Program-made: the position numbers and the translations under genes
Notes under the pieces: model-generated
What the model was told of the DNA's origin: nothing
Database searches by the model: none
What the model saw: only the letters and a program-made list of their open reading frames with translations
NCBI RefSeq assembly: GCF_022829365.1
Contig: NZ_JAKSYJ010000119.1
Location: 186,001-250,000, forward strand
From: Methylobacterium sp. J-077
GTDB lineage: Bacteria; Pseudomonadota; Alphaproteobacteria; Rhizobiales; Beijerinckiaceae
Length of the DNA: 64,000 bases
Reading direction: 5' to 3'
In this document: piece after piece, positions 55,705 through 63,995 of the stretch
Position numbering within the stretch: the stretch's first letter is position 1
Layout of the letters: the number at the start of each line of letters is the position of its first letter

Positions 55705-56301
55705 TTGAGAAAGCCTCTGTCGAGCACGGCCACGCCGCTCACTGATACGCTCTCGCCGGGCATCCCGCTCGACCAGATCGGCCAGACGCTGGCGTCGATC
55801 TACGACGACCTCGTCTCGGAGGGCGTGCCGGAGCATCTCGCCGCCCTGGTGCGCCGGGTCCGGCAATCGGAGGCCGAGCCGTCCGCCCCGCACGCGCCGA
55901 ACCTGAAGGCGGCCGAGCCCGCCGCGCAGCGCCTGGCGCTGGTCGTCGAGGACGACCCCGAGGTTCGCGCGCTGGCCGAGACCCTCCTGGAAGAGACCGA
56001 GCTCGACGTGATCGGCTGCGACAGCGCCGAGGCGGCGCTGGCCGTCCTTCAGGCGCGCGGCGGCGACGTCGCCCTGGTCTTCGCCGATGTCCGGCTCGCC
56101 GGCGCGATGGACGGGCTGCAGCTCGCCCGGGCGGTCGCGACCCTGTGGCCCCGGGCCAGGCTCGTGGTCACCTCCGGCCACGGCGTCCGCCGGCCGGACC
56201 TGCCGAGCGAGGCCGTGTTCATCGCCAAGCCCTGGCGCCCGTTCGACGTGCTGGTCGAGGCAGAGCGGGCGACCACGGACCCGGCGCCGCCGGTCACCTG
56301 A
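55705..56301 (+). CDS. NepR-like domain fused to a response-regulator receiver
   Basis: A 198-residue hybrid. Residues ~21-53 (PLDQIGQTLASIYDDLVSEG and VPEHLAALVRRV) look like NepR, the anti-sigma factor of the alphaproteobacterial general stress response. Residues ~76-190 are a complete receiver: acidic pocket E82/D83/D84, phospho-Asp128 in VFADVRL, Thr156/Ser157 and Lys175 in FIAKPW. Start TTG at 55705 follows GGGGGGAG. Ordinary NepR is a separate ~60-residue protein and PhyR fuses the receiver to a sigma-like domain instead. No EcfG, PhyR or kinase gene is adjacent. Confidence 0.7.
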   Translation: MRKPLSSTATPLTDTLSPGIPLDQIGQTLASIYDDLVSEGVPEHLAALVRRVRQSEAEPSAPHAPNLKAAEPAAQRLALVVEDDPEVRALAETLLEETELDVIGCDSAEAALAVLQARGGDVALVFADVRLAGAMDGLQLARAVATLWPRARLVVTSGHGVRRPDLPSEAVFIAKPWRPFDVLVEAERATTDPAPPVT

Positions 56302-56372
56302 AAGGGCTTGCGCGGCGACGGGCCCGGCCCTTGCATTGATCGCCGGCCTATCGGCGCGAGGAGCCCCAGTCT

Positions 56373-57302
56373 TTGCCGATCCTGTCCGTCCGTCACCGCA
56401 CGGTCTACCGGTACCGGCGCCCGGTCGCCTTCGGCGAGCACCGGATCATGTTCCGGCCCCGGGACAGCTACGACCAGCGCCTGATCGAGGCATCGCTGGA
56501 AATCGTCCCCGAGCCCGCCGCGCTCCGGTGGATGTTCGACGTGTTCGGCAATTGCGTCGCGGTGGCGACCTTCGGGATCCGCGCCGAGACCCTCACCTTC
56601 GAATGCGGCATCACCCTCGACCACACCCCCGAGCACGCGCCGGTCTTCCCGCTGGCGCCGCACGCCACGCACTACCCGTTCGGCTACGGTGCCGAGGACA
56701 TGCCCGACCTGTCCCGCTCGATCGAGCGGCAATGGCCCGATCCGCGCCACGAGGTCGACGCCTGGGCGCGCAGCTTCATTCCCGCCGACGGCCGGATCCC
56801 GACCCAGGAACTGCTCGCCGACATGACCCGCAGCGTGCGGGCGAACTTCACCTACGTGGCCCGCTCCGAGAAGGGCGTGCAGGAGCCGCTGACGACGCTG
56901 CGCAGCAAGCGCGGCTCGTGCCGCGACTTCGCGGTGCTGATGATCGAGGGCGTGCGGGCGCTCGGCATGGCCGCCCGGTTCGTCTCCGGATACCTGTACA
57001 ACCCGCGCAACGACCGGGGCCGGCACGTCGGCGGCGGCTCGACCCATGCCTGGCTGCAGGTCTACCTGCCGGGCGCCGGCTGGATCGAGTTCGACCCGAC
57101 CAACGGGATCGTCGGCAACCGCGACCTGATCCGCGTGGCGGTGACCCGCGATCCGGCACAGGCCGTGCCCCTGCACGGCTCGTTCTTCGGCCTCGCCAGC
57201 GACGACCTCGGCATGCGGGTGGATGTCGACGTCGTCGAATTGTCGGACGAAGAGGCAAAAACACGGGGATTTGAGGCTCATCCGCCAATATCGGCGCGTT
57301 GA
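56373..57302 (+). CDS. Transglutaminase-fold protein, first copy
   Basis: A 309-residue protein with an N-terminal beta domain (LSVRHRTVYRYRRPVAFGEH) and a transglutaminase/cysteine-protease-like core. The catalytic triad is visible: Cys in KRGSCRDFAVLM, His in GSTHAWLQVYL, Asp in IEFDPTNGI. Bacterial members act as peptidases or ligases on unknown targets. The TTG start at 56373 follows GAGGAG. A second homologue begins 57-66 bases downstream. Confidence 0.86.
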   Translation: MPILSVRHRTVYRYRRPVAFGEHRIMFRPRDSYDQRLIEASLEIVPEPAALRWMFDVFGNCVAVATFGIRAETLTFECGITLDHTPEHAPVFPLAPHATHYPFGYGAEDMPDLSRSIERQWPDPRHEVDAWARSFIPADGRIPTQELLADMTRSVRANFTYVARSEKGVQEPLTTLRSKRGSCRDFAVLMIEGVRALGMAARFVSGYLYNPRNDRGRHVGGGSTHAWLQVYLPGAGWIEFDPTNGIVGNRDLIRVAVTRDPAQAVPLHGSFFGLASDDLGMRVDVDVVELSDEEAKTRGFEAHPPISAR

Positions 57303-57367
57303 AATCCCCAAAATCTGACTGAGTATGCGGGGCAACCCGCGCAGGCGAGAGGACACAGGTGGCCGCG

Positions 57368-58186
57368 ATGAAGATCAGGACCGGTTACGATATCGCCTTC
57401 AGCCTGACCCAGCCGACGCCCATGATCCTGATGCTGAGCGTCCATCCGTCCCGGATGCCCGACCTGCTGACCCCGCAGGTGATCACTTTCGACCCGTGGA
57501 TCCCGGCGCGCGAGTACCAGGACGCGTTCGGCAACGTTTGCCACCGCATCCTGGCGCCGCCGGGCCTGCTGACGATCTCGGCCGACTTCACCATCCAGGA
57601 TTCCGGCCTGCTCGACGCCTACGCCCCCGACGCCCGGCAGATCCCGGTCCAGGACCTGCCGGACGACGTGATGGTCTACCTGCTGGGCTCGCGCTACTGC
57701 GACACCGACAAGCTCGCGCAGACCGCCTGGTCGCTGTTCGGCAACGCGCCGGAGGGCTGGGCGCGGGTGCAGGCGATCGTCGCCTACACGCACGAGCGCA
57801 TCCGCTTCGATTACCAGCGCGCCGACGCGACGCGGACCGCCCATGACGGCTTCATGCAGCGCGAGGGCGTCTGCCGGGATTTCGCCCACCTCGCCATCGC
57901 GTTCTGCCGGTGCATGAACATCCCGGCCCGCTACGCCACCGGCTATCTCGGCGACATCGGCGTACCGGTCGATCCGGCGCCGATGGATTTCTCGGCGTGG
58001 TTCGAGGCCTACCTGGACGGCCCGGAGGGCCCGCGCTGGTACACGTTCGACGCCCGGCACAACCGCCAGCGGATCGGCCGGATCGTCATGGCCCGCGGCC
58101 GCGACGCCACCGATTGCGCGATCTCGACCAATTTCGGCTACGCCCACCTCGCGCGCTTCGACGTCCACACCGACGAGGTTGGTTAA
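57368..58186 (+). CDS. Transglutaminase-fold protein, second copy, with Ser in place of the usual His
   Basis: A 272-residue paralogue of the preceding gene in another subfamily. Cys is kept in REGVCRDFAHLAIAF and Asp in WYTFDARHN, but the HAW motif reads DFSAWFEAYL, so the expected catalytic His is Ser. This may be normal for the subfamily. The N-terminal beta domain is FSLTQPTPMILMLSVHPS. A GTG at 57359 with AGAGGA upstream is an alternative start. Together the pair could act on the same polymer or peptide. Confidence 0.84.
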   Translation: MKIRTGYDIAFSLTQPTPMILMLSVHPSRMPDLLTPQVITFDPWIPAREYQDAFGNVCHRILAPPGLLTISADFTIQDSGLLDAYAPDARQIPVQDLPDDVMVYLLGSRYCDTDKLAQTAWSLFGNAPEGWARVQAIVAYTHERIRFDYQRADATRTAHDGFMQREGVCRDFAHLAIAFCRCMNIPARYATGYLGDIGVPVDPAPMDFSAWFEAYLDGPEGPRWYTFDARHNRQRIGRIVMARGRDATDCAISTNFGYAHLARFDVHTDEVG

Positions 58187-58316
58187 CGATCGGAGACCAC
58201 CACGGGCGAGTCCGCTTACGTATTCCACCGTCAAACAAAATCTTCTTCGCGGCGTGGAACTGCCAACCTATGCTCACGCTTGTAATGGCAAAGGTTATCG
58301 CACAGGCAGGCACCCC

Positions 58317-58955
58317 ATGAAGACCTCGGCCACCGCGCTCGCGGCGCTCCTCGCCGCCACTGTTCTTGCCGCCCCGGCGCTGGCAGCTCCGGCCTACGAT
58401 CCCTTCGGCGCCAACGGGGCCGAGGAGTATTACTCGGATCCGGGCCAGTACGGCTACCAGGGCACTCCGGGTTACGGCCAGGGCGTGCAGGATGCGCCGC
58501 AGGCGCAGGTCCAGCCGATCCCCCGTGAGATCGTGGCGTTCAACGCCCCCTACGTCCCCGGCACGATCGTGGTCTCCACCGCCGAGCGTCGCCTGTACTT
58601 CGTGACGGGCAACGGCGAGGCGATCCGCTACGGCGTCGGCGTGGGCCGGCCCGGCTTCAGCTGGAGCGGCGTCAACAAGGTGACCGCCAAGCGCGAGTGG
58701 CCGTCCTGGACGCCCCCGAAGGCCATGATCGCCCGCCGCCCCGACCTGCCGCGCTACATGGCCGGCGGCATCGAGAACCCGCTCGGCGCCCGCGCCATGT
58801 ACATCGGCAACACCGAGTACCGCATCCACGGCTCCAACGAGCCGGACACGATCGGCCAGGCCGTGTCCTCGGGCTGCATCCGCATGACCAACGACGACGT
58901 CACCGACCTCTACGAGCGGGTGAAGGTCGGCGCCAAGGTGGTCGTGCTGAACTGA
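58317..58955 (+). CDS. L,D-transpeptidase (YkuD/ErfK family)
   Basis: A 212-residue exported peptidoglycan cross-linking enzyme or lipoprotein-anchoring transpeptidase. Signal peptide residues 1-23 (TVLAAPALAA), a Tyr/Gly/Gln-rich linker (~28-65), then the YkuD domain with IVVSTAERRLYFV, the HGSNEP motif and the catalytic SSGCIRMTNDDV (His, Cys, Arg). AGGCAGG lies upstream of the ATG. A strong terminator follows at 59001. Confidence 0.93.
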   Translation: MKTSATALAALLAATVLAAPALAAPAYDPFGANGAEEYYSDPGQYGYQGTPGYGQGVQDAPQAQVQPIPREIVAFNAPYVPGTIVVSTAERRLYFVTGNGEAIRYGVGVGRPGFSWSGVNKVTAKREWPSWTPPKAMIARRPDLPRYMAGGIENPLGARAMYIGNTEYRIHGSNEPDTIGQAVSSGCIRMTNDDVTDLYERVKVGAKVVVLN

Positions 58956-59000
58956 TCGTCCGGAGCGGGATCTCTGGCGGCCCACCGAAAAACATCGGTT

Positions 59001-59033
59001 CGAAAAGCGTCGGCTTCACGCCGGCGCTTTTCG
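59001..59033. terminator. Strong hairpin terminator after the L,D-transpeptidase gene
   Basis: CGAAAAGCG pairs with CGCTTTTCG, extended inside by CGGC/GCCG, with a short loop TTCAC. The T-rich arm ends the hairpin on the plus strand, and the A-rich arm allows bidirectional use towards the Uma2 gene. Confidence 0.8.
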
Positions 59034-59121
59034 TATCGACCCTGGAACCGATGAAGGGATACCAGCCGATCCGGGCGCTTCCCTTGACAGGAACCATGAA
59101 TTCGCGAGGCCCGAGCCGGGT

Positions 59122-59730
59122 TCAGCGCGTCTGGACGGCGTCCGGGTTCGGCCGCATGACGGGGACATCGAAGTAGATTCGGTCGAGGTCGATCTCGAAA
59201 TCGACCGCATCGAACCGGAGGACGTGGGACGGCCCGGTCAGGACATCGAAGCGCCACCCTTCGTCCGTTCGCTCGTAGTGCTCGACGCGCATCTGGTCCT
59301 GGTAGACCAGAGCGATGTGACGGAGCGTCGGCAGGGACTTGTAGAACTTGAGCTTTCCGCCCCGGTCGTAATCCATGGTCGAGGGCGACAGCACCTCCAC
59401 CACCACGAGAGGGTCGGTCAGGTAGGTCTGGTTCTGCCGAGGGCCGCACCGGACGACGATATCCGGCTTGGTCTTGTCCTTGCCGCGGCTGTCGCTGGAG
59501 CGCTGAACGCGCATGCCGCCCTGATAGCTTCGGCATCCCGCAGCATCCATCGCGAGTTTGAGCGGCGCGCCGACGTTGCCGGCAATCTGCTCATGGTTCT
59601 CGGTCGGATTGCTCATCATCACGAGCTCGCCGTCCACGAGTTCCCATTCGCGATCGTCGTGCTGCGCCTCCACGAACCGGTCGTAGTCGACGATGGTCAA
59701 AGGATGATGCTGATGGGCCGCGTCGGCCAT
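59122..59730 (-). CDS. Uma2 family (DUF820) putative nuclease-fold protein
   Basis: A 202-residue protein with the PD-(D/E)XK-like Uma2 fold: YDRFVEAQHDDREWELVDGE, KPDIVVRCG and VVVEVLSPSTMDYDRGGKL with a downstream Lys (KLKFYKSL). GGAGGG precedes the ATG. Uma2 proteins are abundant in cyanobacteria and scattered elsewhere; their role is unproven. Base composition is a little less GC-rich than the neighbours, which could mean acquisition. Confidence 0.83.
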   Translation of the reverse strand: MADAAHQHHPLTIVDYDRFVEAQHDDREWELVDGELVMMSNPTENHEQIAGNVGAPLKLAMDAAGCRSYQGGMRVQRSSDSRGKDKTKPDIVVRCGPRQNQTYLTDPLVVVEVLSPSTMDYDRGGKLKFYKSLPTLRHIALVYQDQMRVEHYERTDEGWRFDVLTGPSHVLRFDAVDFEIDLDRIYFDVPVMRPNPDAVQTR

Positions 59731-60098
59731 GAAGCCCTCCGTCTAAACGGACCTACATCATCGGTGTGAAACCCCATAGAGCCGCTGGCGATGGGTTAGA
59801 TATCAGGCTGTCTTCACCATCATGCGACTGAGCGGCTTTGGATCAATTGCCCTTCGAAGCTTGATGAGAAGAACGCTGGTGCGGCCATGAATGGGCTCGC
59901 GCTCCTGAATGGGGCGTGGGCGTCCTCGCCCGATGGAAAGAGAGGGCTCATATCATCCGGGGAATTGCGCTTTCGGCGGCCCCTAAGCGGATAGCAGCTC
60001 ACCCAAACCTCATCGGCCGAGCCGAAAGCGATGCTTCGGCCGCCTCTTATCGGCCAGATCAGCAGCACGGTCTCGTCAAATCCGCGACCCCAGGCCCG
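59731..60098. other. Lower-GC intergenic stretch, no clear gene
   Basis: 368 bases between the Uma2 gene and the next secreted-protein gene, both on the minus strand. Composition is AT-richer than most of the window. An 82-codon open frame on the minus strand (59820-60068) lacks a ribosome site and protein-like character, so I do not call it. Confidence 0.45.
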
Positions 60099-60464
60099 TC
60101 AGGGCACCACGCGGCCGACCGCGGTCTGCGGCGGGCTGAACGAGGCGATCGGCAGATCGCAGAAGCAGCGCACGCCGAGCGGACGCGGCCCCGGCAGCGG
60201 GCAGGAGAATGGCTTCGGCCCGGTGAGCCCCTGCTGCACGGCATCGCAATTGAGGCCGACCGGCTGGCTCTCCCGGCGGCGGGGCGCCGGGCGGTAGCCG
60301 CGCTCGTAACCCGGATCGTCGTAGCCCGGGGGTGGTCCGCCATAGCCGCCCCCATACTGCGCCCGGGCGGCCGAGCCCGGGAGCGCGGCGGCGAACGCCA
60401 GCGCAGCGACGGTGAGGCGGAACGGGGCCCGCAGTCCGGATCGGCCGTGTGAATGAAGGCGCAT
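60099..60464 (-). CDS. Small secreted protein of unknown function
   Basis: A 121-residue protein. Signal peptide (~residues 1-34, ALPGSAARAQ), then a Tyr/Gly/Pro-rich stretch (YGGGYGGPPPGYDDPGYERG), then a conserved-looking end with three Cys (GLNCDAVQQ, FSCPLPGPRPLGVRCFC) and PIASFSPPQTAVGRV. The ATG at 60464 follows AAGGG. Not assigned to a family. Confidence 0.65.
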   Translation of the reverse strand: MRLHSHGRSGLRAPFRLTVAALAFAAALPGSAARAQYGGGYGGPPPGYDDPGYERGYRPAPRRRESQPVGLNCDAVQQGLTGPKPFSCPLPGPRPLGVRCFCDLPIASFSPPQTAVGRVVP

Positions 60465-60649
60465 GCCTGACCCTTTCGCGCGACGCAGGCGCTTGAGGCC
60501 TGCTCTGGAGTGCTCGCCGCCGATACCGGTTCGGCGTCGGCGGACGGCATCATCGGGAACGGCTCTCGATGCCAATACCGGCGAAAACGAGACGGCCCGC
60601 CACCCGAAACCGGGAGCGGGCCGCTGGTGCGATCTCTGGCGCTCAGGCG

Positions 60650-61138
60650 TCAGTGCGTCGAGCGGTCGGCGGCGTCCTGGACGTTCTGACCCGCCTGCCG
60701 GGCGGCATCCTGGCCCTGCTCCATGGCCTTGCGCGTTTCGTCGGCGCTCTGCTGCATCGCCGACTTGGCCCGCTCGGCGCCCTGCTGCATCGCGCTCTGG
60801 GCAATGCCGCTGAACTCCTTCGCCTGAGCCTGGATGGCGGCGAACTGGCTGCGCACGAACTCGGCCTGGTGCTGCATCGCCTCCTGCACGTCGCGCGAGC
60901 GCACGAGCTTCTGCGCCAGGTCGAACGCGGCGTTCACGTTCTGCTCGGCGTATTCGAAACCGCGGGAGGACACGTCCTGCGCGTTGGTGCGGGCGACCTC
61001 GGCCGAGCCCTGAACGGTGTCGGCGGTGCGGCGGGCGGCACCGATGAAGCTGTCGAACGCCTTCCGGGCCTGCTCGACGCTCTTCTCGGCGAAATCGCGC
61101 ATTTCGGTCGGGACTTCGTAATTCGGGGGGTTACTCAT
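60650..61138 (-). CDS. Phasin (PHA granule-associated protein)
   Basis: A 162-residue helical, amphipathic protein of the phasin family that coats poly-hydroxybutyrate granules. Diagnostic stretches are EVPTEMRDFAEKSVEQARKA and FDSFIGAARRTADTVQG, and the EAMQHQAEFVRSQFAAIQAQ heptads. Gln/Ala repeats fill the C-terminus (SAMQQGAERAKSAMQQSADE). GAGAGGAGACG precedes the ATG. A near-perfect TGCA-type palindrome 36 bases upstream may be the PhaR operator. Confidence 0.88.
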   Translation of the reverse strand: MSNPPNYEVPTEMRDFAEKSVEQARKAFDSFIGAARRTADTVQGSAEVARTNAQDVSSRGFEYAEQNVNAAFDLAQKLVRSRDVQEAMQHQAEFVRSQFAAIQAQAKEFSGIAQSAMQQGAERAKSAMQQSADETRKAMEQGQDAARQAGQNVQDAADRSTH

Positions 61139-61173
61139 ATTCGTCTCCTCTCAATTCGGCTGTTGATGGCGCC

Positions 61174-61188
61174 TTGTGCACTGCACAA
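61174..61188. promoter_or_regulatory. Palindrome upstream of the phasin gene, candidate PhaR operator
   Basis: TTGTGCACTGCACAA is a perfect inverted repeat about one centre base. TGCA-rich dyads are the known binding pattern of PhaR, the PHB-responsive repressor of phasin genes. It lies between the divergent phasin and PAS-kinase genes. Confidence 0.55.
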
Positions 61189-61358
61189 TATCTGATTCGT
61201 CGCCATATGCCACCCGCGCCGCGGTCATTAAGGTTGACATGACGTAAACGTGTGACGGTTGGCGCAAGAGTCCAGCGTCGCAACGCAGGTGCCTTTACAA
61301 TAGGGGTACGGTTGCACGTGTTTCTCGGGCACAGCGGGCCGGGAACGAGGGAACGGGT

Positions 61359-63995
61359 GTGGGTTCGAGGTCGCGGGCTTTGCAGACGACACTGACGACG
61401 ACCGCCGGGGCAGAACAGGCCGCGCTCGCCGCCGCGTTCGCGGAATGGGCACGCCTGCCGAGCCTCGCCGCCGCCCTGGCCGACGGGAACACCGTCTCGT
61501 TCGTGATCGATGCCGGCGACGGACGGGTGCTGCTCGCCTCGCCGGCGGGACTGGCCGTCTGCGCCGCGCTGGCGACTGCCGACCTGCAGGTCGTCGCCCG
61601 AGACGTCGCCCGGGCCAATCCTCAGGATTCGGCGCCCCGACTCGCCCGCCTGCCACTGGATGCGAGGCGGATCGCCCCGCCCGCGCTGTGCCTCGTGGCC
61701 AAGGGCGCGCGCGACGACGGCCGGGTGGTCTTTCTGGTGGTCGCGACGACACCGGTGAAGCTGCCGCGCGCGCGGACGGCCCCTGCCGTGGCGCCGGTGG
61801 GCGAGGCAGCGCCCGTCGCCGCGCCCGCGCAGGCGGCGACTCTGAACAAGGGCGACCGGTTTCTGTGGCGCAGCGATGCCGCCGGCGCGTTGACCACGCT
61901 GAGCGGATCCGAGGGCTTGGCCGGCCTGGTGGGCCAGCGGTGGCAGGATCTGGCCGAGACCGGCCGAATCACCGGCGCCGACGGCATGTTCGCGGCCCTG
62001 CACGACCGGAGCACGTTCCGCGCCGAGCCGGCCTGCCTGGACCTCGGAGACGGCCCGTTCCAAGTGGAATTGTCCGGCGCACCGCTGGGCCGGGGGGATG
62101 CGGCGTTTTCCGGCTTCGGCGGATTCGGCCTGGTGCGCAGCGTGCCGGCCGCCGCTCGGCCGCCGGCGCCGGAACCAGTCGCGACGATCGAGCCAAAGCC
62201 GATCCTGGAAGCGCCGTCTGAAACCGCGCAGACGCCCGACGCGCCTATGGAACCGGCTTCGGTCGCGCCACATGCGGAGCCGGCGCAGAACCGTGAGTCC
62301 GGTGCGGTCCCTGACCCGAAACCGGTCGCCTCAGCGGCGGCGAGGGCCGCCGAGGCCGCGCCGCCGCCGGTCGAGCCGGAGCCCCCGGCCGCGATCGTCG
62401 AGCAGCGGCCGACCGAGCCGTCCCTGTCGACCGACGAGCATGCCGCCTTCCGGGAGATCGCCCGCGCGCTCGGCGCCCGCTATGCCGGCGACGACGCTTC
62501 CACCGAATCGCCGGCCCCGCGCTCCGAGGGCGGTGGCGCGGTCATGCCGTTCCCCGGCACGCATCCCGGCACCCCCGAGCCCCGCGAGGCCACCGCCACC
62601 GCCACCGCCTCGGGCGACGCAGAATTCCTCGCCGGGCTGCCCCTGCCGACCCTGGTGCATCGCGACGGCGCGATCCTGGCGGCGAATCAGGCGCTGATCG
62701 AGATCACCGGCTACGCCGACGTTGCGGCGCTGACCAAGGCCGGCCTCGACCGGCTGTTCCGTGGCCTGCCCCAGCCGGACGGTCCCGAGCCCGCCGCGCG
62801 CCGGACGGCGATCGAGACCGCCGATGGCAGCGCCCGGGCGGTCGAAGTGATGGGCGGCGCCGGCACCTGGGAGGGTCGGCCGGCGACCTGCCTGGTCCTG
62901 CGCCCGATCGACGAGGCCGATTCGGCGGGCGCACTGAAGGCCGAGCGCCTGGCCCGCGCGGCGCAGGCGGAGCGGACCGCTGCGGCCGAAGCGGCCCTCG
63001 ACGCCCTGGAGGCCGGGGTCCTGACCCTCGACGGCGCCGGGCGGATCGTGGCCCTGAACCGGGCCGCTGCCGAGCTGTTCGGCTGCGATCCCCGGGAGAT
63101 CGTCGGCGGCAGCTTCGTCGCCCTGTTCGACCGGGAATGCGTGCTGGCGGTGGCCGACGCCCTGCGCGGCGCGGCCCGGGAACCGCGCCCGGTCTCGGTG
63201 GCGGGTCGGGCGCTGACCATCGGCGTCTCGCCGGCCCGGGAGGACGGGCGCCGGGTCGCCGTGCTGAGCGCCGCCCCGGCCGAACCGGTGCAGGACGAGC
63301 CGGCGCCGAGCGCCGAGACGCATCCGGCCCGCGCCTTGGGCCTCGAGACGGCTTTGGCGCGCCTGGACCGGGCCTTCCGGGGGCCGCTGACCGGGATGGT
63401 CGAGCTCGCCGACGCGATGCTGAAGGAGCCGTTCGGCGCCCTCGGGGACGTGCGCTATCGCGGCTGCCTCGCCCAGATCAAGAGTTCGGGCGCGCTGATG
63501 CTGGAACGTGTCGGCGAACTCCTGGACCTCGCCACCATCGAGGCCGGCGCCCTGCGCCTCGATCCGCGTCGGATCGCCCTCAACGACGTGGTGGCGGGCT
63601 GCGTCGCGCGGCTGCAGGGCGAGGCCGCCCGCGGCCGGATCGTGGTGCGCACGAGCTTCTCCACCGATCTCGACGACCTCGAGGCGGACGAGCGCTCGGT
63701 GAGCCGCGCCGCCTGCCTGGTCATCGAGCACGCGATCCGGCGCTCCGCGGCCGGCGGCCAGGTCATCGTCTCGACCGGCTCCACCGAGAGCGCCGCGGTG
63801 GCGTTGCGGGTGCGGGATACCGGCGCCGGGGCGACCCAGACCGCCGCCGGGCCGGCCGGTGATGTCGAGGACGAACTGGCCCTGCCCCGCGCCCTGATCG
63901 AGGCCAATGGCGGGCGTCTCCAACTGTCGGCGCGCGCGGAGGACGGCACGCTGGTGGAGATCATCATGCCGACGCGCCGCGCCGCGAACGGGTGA
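61359..63995 (+). CDS. PAS-domain histidine kinase-like protein with Arg in place of the phospho-acceptor His
   Basis: An 878-residue protein. An N-terminal sensory region (~residues 1-235), a Pro/Ala/Glu-rich linker (~236-410), a PAS domain (AGLPLPTLVHRDGAILAAN), a second PAS (VLTLDGAGRIVALNRAAAEL, ~555-620), then a HisKA-like helix pair of PdhS/DivJ type (ADAMLKEPFGALGDVRYRG). Where relatives have LSHEIRTPL this protein reads LDRAFRGPL, so Arg671 replaces His. The ATPase part keeps RDTGAG but lacks a clear N-box Asn and G2 GLGL. GTG start with GAGG upstream; the gene is complete. Confidence 0.83.
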   Translation: MGSRSRALQTTLTTTAGAEQAALAAAFAEWARLPSLAAALADGNTVSFVIDAGDGRVLLASPAGLAVCAALATADLQVVARDVARANPQDSAPRLARLPLDARRIAPPALCLVAKGARDDGRVVFLVVATTPVKLPRARTAPAVAPVGEAAPVAAPAQAATLNKGDRFLWRSDAAGALTTLSGSEGLAGLVGQRWQDLAETGRITGADGMFAALHDRSTFRAEPACLDLGDGPFQVELSGAPLGRGDAAFSGFGGFGLVRSVPAAARPPAPEPVATIEPKPILEAPSETAQTPDAPMEPASVAPHAEPAQNRESGAVPDPKPVASAAARAAEAAPPPVEPEPPAAIVEQRPTEPSLSTDEHAAFREIARALGARYAGDDASTESPAPRSEGGGAVMPFPGTHPGTPEPREATATATASGDAEFLAGLPLPTLVHRDGAILAANQALIEITGYADVAALTKAGLDRLFRGLPQPDGPEPAARRTAIETADGSARAVEVMGGAGTWEGRPATCLVLRPIDEADSAGALKAERLARAAQAERTAAAEAALDALEAGVLTLDGAGRIVALNRAAAELFGCDPREIVGGSFVALFDRECVLAVADALRGAAREPRPVSVAGRALTIGVSPAREDGRRVAVLSAAPAEPVQDEPAPSAETHPARALGLETALARLDRAFRGPLTGMVELADAMLKEPFGALGDVRYRGCLAQIKSSGALMLERVGELLDLATIEAGALRLDPRRIALNDVVAGCVARLQGEAARGRIVVRTSFSTDLDDLEADERSVSRAACLVIEHAIRRSAAGGQVIVSTGSTESAAVALRVRDTGAGATQTAAGPAGDVEDELALPRALIEANGGRLQLSARAEDGTLVEIIMPTRRAANG

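Noticed and set aside
59820..60068. An 82-codon minus-strand frame before the Uma2 gene
   Set aside because: No ribosome site and no protein-like pattern; possibly a gene remnant but nothing supports it.
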